NCBI RefSeq assembly: GCF_000003815.2
Contig: NC_049982.1
Span: 30,523,530 to 30,581,658 of the forward strand
DNA: 58,129 nt
Reading direction: 5' to 3'
Source: Branchiostoma floridae
Taxonomy: Eukaryota > Chordata > Leptocardii > Amphioxiformes > Branchiostomatidae
Positions 1 through 12,517 of the stretch are shown here, piece after piece. Both the position numbers and the translations under genes were made by a program. Numbering within the stretch: position 1 is the first letter of the stretch; each line of letters starts with the position of its first letter. Below the pieces are notes generated by a model, which saw only the letters and a list, made by a program, of their open reading frames with translations, did no database searches and was not told the DNA's origin.

Positions 1-252
1 AGTTTCCTGTCGGGAATGCTTACTTCATGATAATCATTGTAAGAAACAGCAATCTTCTAATATATTCCGTTAAGTTTCAGATGCCTGTGCGAAATCGCAT
101 AAGTCTACAAAATGTTCAATGTTAAACACATATTGCCATGCATTGTGAGAGGGAGGGGCAAAACCTGGGTGTATTATTCTTTGCCCAGTTAAGATTGTTT
201 TTCTATTGTTTAATCTACAGGTTTCTTTCCTTTTTTTAACGAAATCCCACAG

Positions 253-432
253 ATGACTCATGCGGATCTGGACATGTTTTCGCTGCTGGACATGTTGGAA
301 AGTTCTTCCAAGGAACGGGACCTCCTGGGCATGTTGGGCGCCGTTCCGCTGGTCAAGGCGCACAAAGAACGAGTGGCTACCAACACGAAGATAGCGGAGT
401 ACCTCCAGACTAGGAAAGATACACCTTTATAA
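253..432 (+). CDS. 3'-terminal coding exon of an unrecognised gene (partial)
   Basis: A pyrimidine-rich tract ending in cccacag (to 252) forms a good 3' splice site. The reading frame from 253 is open for 59 codons and ends with TAA at 430-432. The translated tail is rich in Leu, Met and charged residues (ADLDMFSLLDMLESSSKERD near its start, KIAEYLQTRKDTPL at its end), as expected of an alpha-helical C-terminus. The upstream exons must lie outside the window. I do not recognise the family. The frame on the opposite strand is also open, so strand choice rests on the splice site and on the amino-acid composition. No clear AATAAA is seen directly downstream. Confidence 0.45.
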   Translation: MTHADLDMFSLLDMLESSSKERDLLGMLGAVPLVKAHKERVATNTKIAEYLQTRKDTPL

Positions 433-3407
433 CAAGATGGCGGCGTTGTACTACGGGAGACACGCAAAGAACTCTGGGAGATGAAGTTTTGAATGTTTTT
501 GTAAAAACCCAAATTTATTAGAATTCATGCATGTTTCATCACGTATATTACAACACATACGCGACGCAAAATATCTCCGAATAACATGAAATAGCTATAG
601 TGCAGTCATCATATAAACTTTATTGCAAATATGTACATATCATTTTATAAAAGACACACCTGTAGATAACCGTCCCTGAAGACAGACCTCATACTTGACA
701 TATAGGATAAGTAGAACATTGTTGATTATAGGTTTCGTGGTGCTTGTGTTGTGCTTTGTTGTGTGTGTAAATCTTATTATTCGGATACCCGATTGCAATA
801 CTGCAAATCGTCAATGTCATTTAGGTACCAAAGGTTCAAAATGGCTTGCTGTATCTCGACAATTGTAGAAAGAATGAAGGAAAAAGTTCCAATTGCAAAC
901 TTCTAAAACAAGATAGGTCAAGACAGGATTAATTCACTTTGGTAAAGGCTGACGTAATGGTAGTTAAACTATGTTAATTAGGATTTGTTCTGCATTATTA
1001 ATGAGGGAAATTTATTTTTCAATTGTTCAAAATTACAAGAATTTCATAGACCAGGACCAGGGAAATATTTATAATGTTGAACCAGTGTTACAAATATTTC
1101 TGAATTATCAAATGTCCTAGACATATAATTACAAAACTTTAAAATCAATTCTAAACAATGGCCACAAACATCCGCATGGTGTCTTGGAATGGACTCTATG
1201 TAACTTCGATAGGAACATCAATGGACAAAAAAGGGCATAATTTGCATAGCTGAGAAAACTATACTGTGGCAAATAATAGCATAGTCACACCAATGGCGAA
1301 TGTAGGTTAGACAATGCTTAATATCATCAGACATAGATTATGTAGATTAGACAATAATTTGCATACTCACTGATGAAATGCCACAATAGCTATCTGAAGA
1401 AAGATATTTGCACTTTTTGAATTGGAGAATAGGAGAAAAAGAAATCATATGGATTACACTAATACGAGACTTCTTTGCATATCATTTGCATTCCAATAAG
1501 ACAAAATATACTTAGTGAAGGTATACATGCGGTCTTGGAAGATTTGTACATTCTCTGCTTACAATTCAATTGCAAGAACATGTGAGGTAGAAAAACGTTG
1601 TTTTTGATACACTGTAAACGCAGAAACCTGATGAGAATTCCATCATGTCATTCTAATGCATATGTACATTCATTCACTGATTCCTTTACAAATTGGGGCA
1701 AACTCCATATAAACGAGAGTAGTCAGCCCCATGTATGAAAGTTTTTAAGAAGATAGAGCTACTACGGAGAAAGAAGTTACTTGTAGCGCTTTTTGTCCGC
1801 CATTTTTTTGAGACGCCATAGTTCGATCCACCGACCCGGACGCTCCGGCTAAACTTTTCCTCTAACCGCTGACTGACATGTGTGCGCTACCATGTGGCAC
1901 TCCGGGAAATGAGAAAGCCAAAGATAAATTGCAAGTGAAACCTTTAATGGTCTGAAAGGTCTCGCCTGACTTTTTCCCCCTTTTACTATCGGCCAACCCC
2001 ACCTCGGGGGTCGCCACTCCTAGCAAACGTGGCGGAACAAATAATCACAATTGGTACGCTTGGATCCTTGGGACCTTCAATTTTACCTTTCAACGGGATT
2101 TATTCCAAGCAGAAGATGGAGATTGGCCTTGCCACCCAAGGCGAGGCGGTTAGAGAGAGTTGGTGCTTTCATCTCGATCGTCCAACGGGAAAGCCAAAAT
2201 TGTGGTGACGTTCGTGCAGCTGTGAGCGAACCACGCCGCTTAAAGGGTCGACTAACTCTGTTATTAAAACGCCCCAGCTGTAGATATGGGCTGCAGTCGT
2301 CTTCAAGGCTAATATACTTTCTTGAGATTGAACTGTCGTCTTCGATCTCATCATCACCTTATAAAGTGTGGCTGGAGTGACGATGAAGAATTGCCTACGT
2401 TCAATGCAGGATGAAGCTCATAGAAATCTTCAAAAAAACTTAATTAAGAAAGGAATCCTGAAGATGATGGTGAGCCATACATTAGAGCTTAAGGTTAAGG
2501 TTGCGTTTTGGAAAAAACTGTTTCGTGTCATTGTAACGCTGAGAGAAATGTAAGACATAATGTGGGACTTACCGAAGCCAAACCACTATTCAGTAGTATT
2601 TAAATACTGTTAAAATATTGGCGTTTATGACTTCGAATGCGTCGTTTTAGAGAAAAATAAGTGTTTATTTTAGCTAACCGTTAGAACATGTTTATTTCAC
2701 ATTAATCTTACATTTGTATTCTTTGTACAGCTTTAATTTCTCTTCCTGTGATTCAAAGCACTTCCGTATGAGTTAAGCGCTAATAGCTCTCCGTAAGAGG
2801 AGAACATTTGTATGAACCACGATGTGACCTTCTAATAAGCCTACCCGCGGAGAGGTTACGACATTTTCGTGACGAATTACCGCACTTACAGCCCGGTTTA
2901 CGACAGTTTTTGCCAATGATCGCTTGCTGCAGTCTACAAGGTCAATCTCAAAAGCTGGACGTAAATTCGTCCGGACGTTTCAAGTGACCCGTCGTCTCCC
3001 CGCAAAATTAAAGTAGAGATCGGGTTTAATTCACCTTTGCGATAGATTATGGAACCCGTAAATTACACATGTATTCGTCAACGCTATTTCTGGCGCTACA
3101 GTGGTAGGAATTTCAATTCGTTCCATTTGTGGAAAATTTCTAGGCAGTATTGCAGCAAGAAAACGCAAAAGACTGTCGATACTCGATAGGTTTATATTCT
3201 ACAGACCATTTGAATGAAGTACAGGATATTTCAATCCCCTCTTTAAAATCTACAAACCACGAGGTACACAATGCGTGCATGAGGAAATGAACAAAATACT
3301 TGCATTTTACAGTATACTAGTTTGTTGATATGAGACAATAATTTGGAATAGATGACTACTACTGCCTTAGAACATACACAAAGTTTATGTCATGATAGTT
3401 TGTAGTT
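433..3407. other. AT-rich stretch without a supported gene
   Basis: The first part would be 3' UTR of the exon ending at 432. The rest is AT-rich and has many stops in all frames. A 109-codon plus-strand frame (2051-2380) and a 61-codon one (2368-2553) exist, but neither shows a recognisable domain or flanking splice sites. The piece around 1790-2400 is more GC-rich than its surroundings and could be a decayed gene or element. Confidence 0.4.
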
Positions 3408-3674
3408 TCACGCACTTCTATTCCAACAGGTGGTCGTTGTGACTATTCGGCATATACGCATTATCAGTGACGGAAACTGGGATGAACAGAAGATGGCGAC
3501 TTCGTGCGGTGATACACTGCGTAGCTCGCCCATTTTGTCATTCGTTACAAGAGGAGGAACAATGCCCCAATATATCACTCCGCTGAGCACCACCTTGATC
3601 GATGGCGACGTGACGCAGGAGGTAGTTTTCTCGTCAGACGTGTAACGGCTGGAAGTGGCTCCGATTTCCGCCAT
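3408..3674 (-). CDS. Candidate first exon, strand uncertain
   Basis: On the minus strand an ATG at 3674-3672 lies in a strong context (caacaATGGCGG) next to a CpG-rich, promoter-like stretch. It opens about 80 codons beginning MAEIGATSSRYTSDEK. The AACAATGGCGG core also fits a YY1 site, which in animal promoters often lies just downstream of the start of transcription. An equally open plus-strand frame (3430-3645, ending SSDV before TAA) follows a plausible 3' splice site (ctattccaacag to 3429), so this could instead be a terminal exon of a plus-strand gene. I recognise no domain in either frame. Confidence 0.2.
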   Translation of the reverse strand: MAEIGATSSRYTSDEKTTSCVTSPSIKVVLSGVIYWGIVPPLVTNDKMGELRSVSPHEVAIFCSSQFPSLIMRICRIVTTTTCWNRSA

Positions 3675-3675
3675 T

Positions 3676-3962
3676 GTTGTCACCACGGCGGTCAATTGAA
3701 GCCAATCAAATACTGACAGCGTCCAACCCCAGCGAACAAAACCGCCACCCCGAGCCCATATCCGCGCCGTCGGTAATTTTTATTTTGCTGCCTATTCTAA
3801 TGGTGATAGGTGTGACAGGGTTCAGCTTCATTTGACAAGAGTTATCCCCCATCGCCTCCAGCTGCAGAGGACGCCATTGTTCCCGCGCGACTTTCTGTCT
3901 CCGCCATTTTGTTTCTGAATGGCGACAATTTGCCCGCGCGGGTCGCTTTCAGCAAAGCGAAT
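3676..3962. promoter_or_regulatory. CpG-rich, YY1-motif-rich promoter-like region
   Basis: This stretch is clearly richer in CpG than its AT-rich neighbours (repeated ccgcc, cgcgcg and gcgcgggtcg strings). It carries several cgccat/ccgccat cores (YY1-like, for example near 3871 and 3902) and a ccaat box near 3704. Together these suggest a TATA-less broad promoter, possibly bidirectional. No transcript can be assigned with confidence. Confidence 0.3.
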
Positions 3963-4170
3963 AATTATTTTGGTTCATGACAAATTGGAAATTGATATGC
4001 TGGCAAAGCTCTTAATAGCTGTATTCTTGCGTGAAGAATCGATCTGTGCAGCTTAACTAGTTCCTTTGAGGGGAGACCAGGAAGTGGGGACCCGAAATCA
4101 GCGACTTTTTAACCCCTGGCTAACAGGGCCATCCATTAGCAAGGCCTAAGTATGGCGTCGTTTGTTTGGA

Positions 4171-4590
4171 CTTGAATATAGAGCATCAATTCTCATAAGT
4201 TCTGCGCTTTGGCTTTCTTTGTAGCATAAATGTTGGTCTGCTTGAGCCAAATCGAACTTACACGCAGTTCGGATTCCTTTTAATTGCCCCCCCCCCTCCT
4301 ACAAAGCCACACTTAAATATAGAGCATCAATTCTCACAAGTTCTGCGCTTTTGCTTTCTTTGTAGCATAAATGTTGGTCTGCTTGAATCAAATCGAACTT
4401 ACACGCAGTTCGGATTCCTTTTAATTGCCCCCTCCCACACAGCCACACTTGAATATAAAGCATCAATTCTCATATTAAAGTTTTGTGCTTTGGTTTTCTT
4501 TGTAGCATAAATGTTGGTCTGCTTGAGCCAAATCTTACTTACACGCAGTTCGAATTCATTTCAATTGCCCCCCTCCCACACAGCTACACG
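4171..4590. repeat. Threefold tandem repeat, unit ~135-141 bp
   Basis: Three head-to-tail copies start near 4171, 4312 and 4447. Each begins with a variant of cttgaatatagagcatcaa and runs through gtagcataaatgttggtctg and ttacacgcagttcg to a C-rich tract near taattgcccc. The copies differ by scattered substitutions, by the length of the C run and by a small insertion in copy 3. No coding frame is shared. Confidence 0.9.
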
Positions 4591-5498
4591 ATTGATTATC
4601 TTTAAAATGTCGTCTGTCTGTCAATTCAATCAGGAAGTTTTAGTCATAGTTGAACATACGCCAGATTGCAGATAAAATCTGTGCTGCTTTAGCAATTTCC
4701 ACAGATTCCGAATCGTGAGTCTATTCAACCGAATGTTAACAAAGAGTATTGTCTGGTCGCCTTGGTCTTTAAAGTCTTGTTTCCAAAAATAGATTTAAGA
4801 CTGAAAGTAGTTTAGGGACAGTCACTTCATGCAAGATGTGAAAGAGTTTTGTGTTTGGAAATCTTGTCTTGTATTACTATATACATAAAACTAAAGCATG
4901 TGCATAGCTAGCGATATTCAAAATGTCTTTATTTGTTCTAACATGTTCAAAACGTTTAAAGTTCTCTACTCTTCTTTGTTTTTATTCCCGTGGGCGTTTT
5001 GAAGGTCTCTTTGGGGAACGTTCCTTTTCCAGGACGGAACATGGGAATTCAGACAAGTCGCGGGTAAGCAGGCGTACAAAATCGACAAGGTCATAGGTCA
5101 CAAGAAGGGGTCATTCATCCTATTTGACGTGACACAAGAGAGATGCTGACCCTATTTCTAAAGAGACTGTTGTGACAATTCGTCCTCACGAAAACCACAT
5201 AAAGGACTTTGATTATCGGTCGTCTGTGACTTATAGTGGTACACAACAGAGAGCAAAGATGGCGAAGCCATTAGAGGTTTAAGTAGGCGTTTGACCCAAG
5301 GTCATGTATTGACAATCCCTGCTTTCCTGTCAAGTTGTCTTCCCACTGGAATGACTTTTGATGTTGGAGGGAATTTGCAGTTTAGAACTTTGTGTGTGTG
5401 TGACTTTGAGATGGCACTAACGTACACCGAGAGTCAGCAGTCTTGAGTGGCTGAGATCCAACAACTTCAACGCCATGCAATGATATAACATCGACTAT
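4591..5498. other. Non-coding stretch, nothing recognised
   Basis: AT-rich sequence with stops in all frames. There is one YY1-like site (aagatggcg near 5256). I see no splice-bounded exon or clear repeat here. Confidence 0.4.
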
Positions 5499-5707
5499 CA
5501 TAATTCCACCAGGTGCTATAATACCGCCACCTCAAAAAACGTTAGCGTTAGACGTTAGAGGTCTTCCCAAGATTGTCTTGAACACCGAATGTTAAATATC
5601 CTACATGTAACACAATTCAGGTATTTAGGTGTTGAAGACAATCTTGGGAAGGCCTCTATACCAACGTTTTTTGAGGTGGCGGTATAATGGCACCTGGTGG
5701 AATTATG
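5499..5707. mobile_element. Hairpin MITE-like element with ~80-bp arms
   Basis: The left arm starts cataattccaccaggtgc and runs through taccgccacctcaaaaaacg and cccaagattgtctt. The right arm (about 5628-5707) is its near-perfect reverse complement, ending gcacctggtggaattatg. A loop of about 40 bp separates the arms, so the whole ~209 bp can fold into one long stem. It has no coding capacity. The flanks show no obvious target-site duplication longer than 2 bp. The shape fits a non-autonomous DNA transposon or fold-back element. Confidence 0.8.
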
Positions 5708-8190
5708 CGAATGCATGTTATATATAAATGGTCAACCGACTGGCACACACACACACATGACACATTATGATGAAAAGAACTCCTTTATCCGCCATTAAGT
5801 CTTTAAAGTTTACAACACAGAATTAAAGAAACTGGAAAGGCAACATTTTGAGAATTGAAGATGACGAATCTTTTCTTCGTAGCCTTCTGTCATGCTACTA
5901 GGAGACAATACTCACAGGCTCGCCCTATAGTAGTTTTGGCGAATGAAAAAACTGCATGTATACATCTACTTGATTTTTGGACCAGGTCATTAACATAATC
6001 ATATCACACCATTAAGCTTGCCATGTGGTATTGTGTGCGTGTAAAAGAAAGAGAAAATGCTCATAAACGGCTGATATCCTAACGCAATTCTAAGCTATGA
6101 ATTGCTCCTGACAGAAAAAGAAGAGATGAAAAGAACACACCAAAAGCAATATGTTATTCCCTACGTTACCAAAAGGGTTAGTACTTTGTATTTATCATGG
6201 TTTGTTCGGTTAGCAAGGCGAAGATTTTGTTTCATCCTATGGCCCACCAAACCGTCGTTCTATACATGTACAGTTTATAAAGAGACAAATGAGGATCTTT
6301 TATCTCTTCTTGTTGTACGTTACATAACGTTTCTGTCAACTCTTCTTCCTTTTAAAACCACCCTTGTCTCAAATAACTCTTTTTTTTTCATTCAGCTCAA
6401 TTAATAATTCAACATGTGACATATGTTGTTGCTCTCGTAGATATGGGTTTCGAGCCAGTTGAAAAATTAATCACCGACGTCCAAAATTCTTGCTTTGAAG
6501 ACTATGAAAATATCCCAGCATTTGCGCAAAGGATGCTGGGACGCACCCACCGCTCTCCCACCAAAGCTATCAGACCCAACAATACCGGTATAATCTGTCA
6601 ACAAGTCAGGAACGAACTCAATAGTTTTCACAGATCAAAAGATCAGTGCAGAAGAAAAGTGTTTTGATAGAACATTATCGCCGACCATTCCATTGTCACC
6701 TGTCTGCCCGGGGGTGTTTTTACCACTCTCTGAAAGCTTTTTATTCCACCGCCCAATTCAGCTGGTGATTTGTACGGTGTTACAATCAAAGCCTGGGTCC
6801 TGGGGCGACGGAAGGACTTTGACCAGTCAGGGGTTTGATCAGAGATTTTCCTCTTCATAGCACCGACTTAATCCTGAATATGTACGCTAATCTCTGCACT
6901 AACACGCCCTCAAGCACCGAATACAGTGGAGCAGTCCATGTGTGAAGTAAACCTTTTAAGATTACAACTCTTTGTACAGATGGGTATGATAAGACAGAGG
7001 ACATCCTACCTTGAAGTTCAACCAAAGTTCCTGGACACACAGATATGCACACACACAAATCCTAGATCCCATTTGTTCTGTTCACTCTAATGAACATAAC
7101 GTTACATGTAGTTACAGACAAGGCCGGTTTAAAAGATTTTCGCTTCATGGACTACAAAAATAAGAGCTAGCTATAGGGCGACCATCTTCCTCTTATTCTA
7201 TCACATCCTCGCACTTGAATGTTTGCGGATGCATCTGACATCTTCTTTGGGGGAATTTTACTCTGGGCTGGATAAAATACTACTTTGTGAGACATAGGCA
7301 TCATCATCATCATCGCGGGCTGCTTGCCCGGACCAAGTCCACCCTCTCCTTCCAGACTTCTCTGTCCCCCATAGCGTCCATAGACATAGATGGAAAAAAA
7401 TTTGCAAACTTTCTTAAACAAATCTGTTTCGAAGAATAATTGTATCTTATTACATGAGCAAAGTTCCCAGTTGTACCCAGCAAATGTTTAGTATCTATGC
7501 ACAACGCATCATAATTTTACCTCATTATTCTTTCAGTTTAGATATACCTAAGACCGGGAATAATAATGGTTACTATATTTAGCATTAATGTGGTCTCGAA
7601 TTTATTGCTTCTTTCACAACTTTTGCAAACCATTTTGAGAGAACATACAGCTCATGAAGTTTCCACAAAGAGCACAGCCACCCACTACTGTCTCCAACTA
7701 AATTTGAAACGCCTGACGGCCATTTTGGCAAGATAAAGTCATCACCCGGGCGGTGACAGCCCTTTGACACATTACTATCACTTCGGTGACCGCAGCCAAA
7801 CTCCACGAACCATTGTTCGATAAGCTCCCCTCGTTATTTCTAAATTAATAGTAATCGAAAGACCATAGAATTGGATTAACTTCTCCTGATTGGACAAATC
7901 GTGTATCAATGGGTTAGTTTGTACAGGTGCAGTCAGGTATGCCGGGCTTTTGGAGTCTGCTCACAGGGAAGAAGTCGCCATCTTTAAAGTTTAATCAACT
8001 GAGGTGCACTGAAGAGGTGAAAGGTCATGTCTACTGAGAAGGGGCCACTTTGATGTCTATTGTTGTTCGTGAGAGCTTCTTGACCTGTGGTTTAAAATGA
8101 AGTCCCTCTAACGTTGACTTAGAGTACCTTTTCATATCCATGAAAACGGAGGTACATAGGTACAGTTTTGGGTCCTTTAAAAAACTTTTT
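5708..8190. other. Stretch with only weak exon candidates
   Basis: The best coding hint is 6440-6590 on the plus strand. A 3' splice site (gttgctctcgtag) is followed by an open frame beginning MGFEPVEKLITDVQNS and reaching a possible donor (aataccg/gtataa). The MGF start recalls UBA-type motifs, but it is far too short to claim one. Minus-strand frames near 7167-7421 and 7585-7806 have no recognisable domain. The gene content is left open. Confidence 0.25.
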
Positions 8191-9545
8191 TTTATATTTC
8201 AGCCATACCATAGGTATGGTGAAATATATTGTATTCGTAATGTTTCTTTCTTTCTTTCTTTCTCCTGTCAAATCTTCAGAACACGGTATCTCCGTTGTTC
8301 CTCAACCGAATGACTTGAAATTTGGCACAAGGGTAGAGTGGGCCAATACCCTCGGGCGTTTTTTTCATTTTTTCCATATCTGTCTCTTAAATGATTTTAT
8401 TAAGGTTTTTTGGTCATCTTAAGACCAAAACTGTATATTTGGGCCCCCTGTACCCTGGTATTATAACCGAATGAGCTGAAATTTGGCACAGATGTGCCTT
8501 GATAAGTCCCCCATATAGATTCAATATCAGTTTTGGTGTACAGTACAACAAAATGCTTATTTTTGCGATTTTTTGACCAATTTTTGACCAAAAAAGGACA
8601 CTTTTGGCCCCTGTACCCTGGTATTACAACCAAATGAGCTGAAATTTGACAGAGATGTGCCTTGATAATGCCCCCATATAAATTTAAGAACACTTTTGGT
8701 GTACAGTACAACAAAATGCTTATTTTTGCGATTTTTTGACCAATTTTTGACCAAAAAAGGACACTTTTGGCTCCTGTACCTTGGTATTGCAACCGAATGA
8801 GCTGAAATTTGACACAGATGTGCCTTGATAATCCCTTTATATAAATTCAATAACACTTTTGGTGTACAGTGCAACAAAATGCTTATTTTTGCGATTTTTG
8901 GCCAATTTTTGACCAAAAAAAGGACACTTTTGGCTCCTGTACCCTGGTATTACAATTAAATGACCTGAAATTTGGTATAGATAGGCATTAGATACTTGGT
9001 AACAAGATTCAAGTAAAATTTTTGACATAAACAACTTTAAAATGATTAATTTTGGCACTTTTCTGAGGGGAAATTTGTTTTCTTTTGGCCTCCTGACGTG
9101 ACCTTCCGTGACACCGCACAGAGCCACACCTGTGCGCGTCAGCCGGAGAGTTAATTGAATCAAAGACCTAGCCAATCAGCGAAGAGGAGGCCAAAGGCTA
9201 ATTAATATTCATAAGCGGGGCCTCATGATCCCGTATATAGCAGTGTTCCCGCCAGGGGGAGCAAAGCCCGCCTAAGGCTCTCGCATTTTAGACTATTCAG
9301 AAGGCTTTATATTGTATCAGTTCTTAGGGGCATATCTATGATAATCGCAGCAGTCACTTAACTTCTCTTCAGGAGTTTAGCGTAACACTGTTTCAGGTCA
9401 AACCGTCAAAGGCAACTAAAAACAAACTTTAACGTTACTGAGTTCAACAGTACTTATAACTTGTTATCCGAAGTTGAAACGCTAGCGATGGTATTTTCGC
9501 TGCGCTGTTAGCTCCGTGCGACTGTTGTTGACGGTCTTATAACGG
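8191..9545. repeat. Dispersed repeat X, copy 1, with internal ~162-bp tandem units
   Basis: The copy opens with a small dyad (tatatttcagccatacc ... ggtatggtgaaatata) and a tttctttctttc tract. Near-identical ~162-bp units follow at about 8449, 8611 and 8774, and a diverged unit starts near 8935. Each unit begins ctgtaccctggtatta and contains gagctgaaattt, ttggtgtacagta, gcgattttttg and ggacacttttgg. The tail contains ccaatcagcgaagagg and ends with a gacggtctta-like box (to ~9545). The same head and units recur at 26911-27660. The unit length is a multiple of three, so open frames run through the array, but they are repeat artefacts. Confidence 0.85.
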
Positions 9546-10293
9546 TATATTTTGCACCCCTGTACCCTGGTATGAGTAACATTTGGTATAGATAGGCATA
9601 ATATAGTTGGTAAAATGATCCAAGTAAAATTTTTGGCATAAAGTACTGTAAAGGGCTTAATTACAGCACTTTTTTTAGGGGAAATTGGTTTTCTTTCGTT
9701 CTCCATGCCGTGACCTTTCGGACGTTCACCCCACAGAGCCGACATCTGCACCTGCGTCTAGCCGGCAGGAAGAGTTAATTCAATTAATGGTTCAGCCAAT
9801 CAGCGAAGAGGAAAGCGAAGGCTAATTAAGATTCATAAGCGGGACCACACAATACGTTAACTTGAAGACTCAGGCCGTACAGACTTCTCGCCAGGATTTT
9901 TTCAAAGCGTCGGACAGGGGTCCGGGGGCCGCCGAATGTCCCTGGCGGGGTCCAGGGGCAGGGCAACTGTGGGGGGGACCCAGGTGGGCGAAGCCCCCCC
10001 GGAAGCTCTTGCATTTTAGGGTATTGAGAAGGCTTCTTTTATCAGTTTTTTTAGGGCCATATCTACGATAATCGTAGCAGTCACTTACTTCTCTTCAGCA
10101 GTTTGACTTTAAAATATTTCGGGTCAAAGCTTCAAAGACAACTAAAACCTCATAAACAACAAACTTTACTTAGCTCAACAGTATACAAAAATATTGTACG
10201 GGTTGCCATCCTTAGTTGAAGCGCTTATTTATAGCGCTAGTATCTTCGCTGCGCCGTTAGCCGCCGTGCGACTTTTGTTGACGGTCTGATATC
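9546..10293. repeat. Dispersed repeat X, second tail copy in direct repeat
   Basis: This segment repeats the tail of the preceding element in the same orientation: ccctgtaccctggtatgagt, tggtatagataggcata, the ccaatcagcgaagaggaaag box, the attcataagcggga box, and a terminal gcgccgttagccgccgtgcg/gacggtctga box near 10250-10290. The corresponding boxes of copy 1 lie about 600-760 bp upstream. This suggests tandem duplication of the 3' part of the element. A GC-rich insert near 9905-10005 is unique to this copy. Confidence 0.75.
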
Positions 10294-12444
10294 CCTACGT
10301 CGCCGCCTCGCTGATATTCCCACGGACATGTTTCAAAAAAAATACCCAGCAAAAAACGCTGTTCTGCGTCAAATTCTATTCTATAAAACTCAGTGTTACA
10401 GTCTAAATATTTTGTAGAAGCACCGCTGTAGGAAAGAAGGTCCAAGCAATGTAAAACATCACGAAGCATGAAGTTCGCTGTCAACTGGCACACAGCACAT
10501 GACTGTTTGAAACTCTAAGTCTAATCAACAGCCGTGTTTGATTGATAGCCGGCGGTCCTATGATGAAGTCGGCGAAAGGTGCGTTAGTTAGAAAATCTGC
10601 GTTTAGTTTTGATACGTAATTATAAGTTAGACAGTGGCGAGAATGATTATTTTCTCATCAATATTTCTCTTCAGAATTATTTGAACTTAATTGTACATCT
10701 AAACAATTGGCTTACCTGTGCAATGTTTATATGATTAATTATCAGTGTACTGAAATCATGTGTAACGTATGGCTCCTAGTCAATAGATCAGCATTTTCTC
10801 TATAGTGACCACCTGTCTATAGTGGCCACATTTCCTAGTGCTGTTGTTGTTTGGCATAAACTTTGAACATTTAAATTGTAAGTAACTTTAAACTGCCAGA
10901 GTTTCAGCCCAATAAAACACTCTCAGCGCCAGGGTATGAACAGACTGACCAGACAGACGAAAATAAATCCTCGAACAAGGTTCAATCGTATCTTCCGGGT
11001 CTGGCAGGAAGTTGTTAAACTAAAATAAGAATAGGCTCGATGGTTGATTGCATACAAAGTAAAACAGTTTAACAGTTTTACAGCTTGAAGAAAACAAACG
11101 CTCCTACAGTACCTGCACCTGCTTGATAATTATTAAATCGTATGCCCTACTTGAATAAAAAAAGTTCATTGCAATAATAAATGTACCCACATCACAAGGA
11201 GCTTATACTTTTTTAAACTTACACCTAGTTATCGTACTGAAAATTGTTAATGACATTACATGAAGTCATTCAACAATTTTCAGTCATGATGAAAATTTTC
11301 TGAATGGAAGGTGTGATTATTGTCATTTTCTGAAAAATAGAAGCAAGCTCTGTTTTTACCTGGAGTCAATTCACAATACCAGTCCACTTTGGGGGATAAT
11401 GTACTGTTAAGAGGATGTTCCATTTTTGCGCAGGGGTGATTTGGAACAGTCCAATGTTGCGTGGGAAGGGGTATGGCTGAAATATGCTGTATTTGCTCTT
11501 AAGCAAATGTCGGCCTTTCTAGTTTTATTTGCTTTAAGACAGATGGGCACAATGTGGCACTGCAATAAATAGTTACTTTGGCAGTGCCACATACAAAGGC
11601 CAAACAGAAGATGGAGGTAGTCACATAGCCTTTTGGAGGCTGTAAGAGAAGTTGTTCATGAAATGATCCACTGTGTCTCGGAAATGGTATTAGAAGGCAG
11701 ACCCAAGGCGACTCCTTTTACCGCCCTTTTACCTTCCCAAACAAAGGCAGGTACTGATTGAAGTGAAAGTCGTGCGAAGTTAGTGTATTTACTTACTTGC
11801 GGTTCCGGTGAAATTTCTCGACAACTTTTCCTGCAACTGCGATGATTGTTAGTATGTGGATAGGTGTTGTGAGCCTGTTATTTGCGTTTGTGTTGTATAA
11901 CCCCGGGCAAACCGTCTCATACATTGAAACTAGGTTTGTACTGAACAATACTAGTTGCATATCCGGACAGATTCAGTAATATTTAATCAACTCACATCGG
12001 AAAGGACCCCTAATATTTTCGATAAGTACGGTCGGTTCTTAAACGATAAGTGCGGTTTGTTCTTAAACCTGCTCGAGTTGTGACTCTCCTCAATCACATT
12101 TAACGTTCTATTCGAGGGTCCTGACGGTCAAGGTCAATTTTGAGCCTCCTGTACGTGGCCGACCTTTGTAATACAGCAGAATTCTGTTTGTTTTTTATAT
12201 GTTTGGTCTGTGAATATGGTATGGCCTTAATTTTTGGGTGCCAGATAGAAATAGAGTCGCGTTTGTTTGGCTCCCCTAGTGGATTTTTTTTAATCACGAA
12301 AGGCTTGCGATTTCTGTCAGACGTCAGACAATGCTACGAGAAACACTCAATGACAACAGTCCCTTTAGTTTGGACGTTATATAATATAGCTACATACTGA
12401 CATGTATATCAAAGGGATAATGTGCATGTATTCAGTGTATTCCT

Positions 12445-12446
<2 letters not shown>
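10294..12446. other. Non-coding stretch with small shared fragments
   Basis: No supported exon is present. A ~60-bp fragment at about 11468-11525 (atggctgaaatatgctgtat ... aaatgtcggcctttctagtt) recurs almost exactly at 28588-28643, so it belongs to a dispersed repeat. A direct repeat of ctatagtg(a/g)ccac occurs near 10801-10830. The hairpin at 11236-11284 is listed separately. Confidence 0.45.
11236..11284. repeat. Short hairpin, ~20-bp arms
   Basis: The arms actgaaaattgttaatgac and gtcattcaacaattttcagt are reverse complements with one mismatch, separated by about nine bases. It could be a small fold-back relic. No flanking gene gives it a role. Confidence 0.75.

Positions 12447-12516
<70 letters not shown>
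12447..12516. repeat. CT/TG microsatellite
   Basis: A tctctctctctctc run passes into more than 25 uninterrupted tg repeats. It is a simple sequence repeat and likely length-polymorphic. Confidence 0.95.

Positions 12517-12517
<1 letters not shown>

Noticed and set aside
2051-2380. 109-codon plus-strand frame
   Set aside because: Composition and lack of splice sites or domain give no support; the peptide is unlike any family I know.
8400-9175. Overlapping minus-strand open frames of 112-130 codons
   Set aside because: They run through the 162-bp tandem units, whose length is a multiple of three, and repeat the same peptide. This is a repeat artefact, not a gene.
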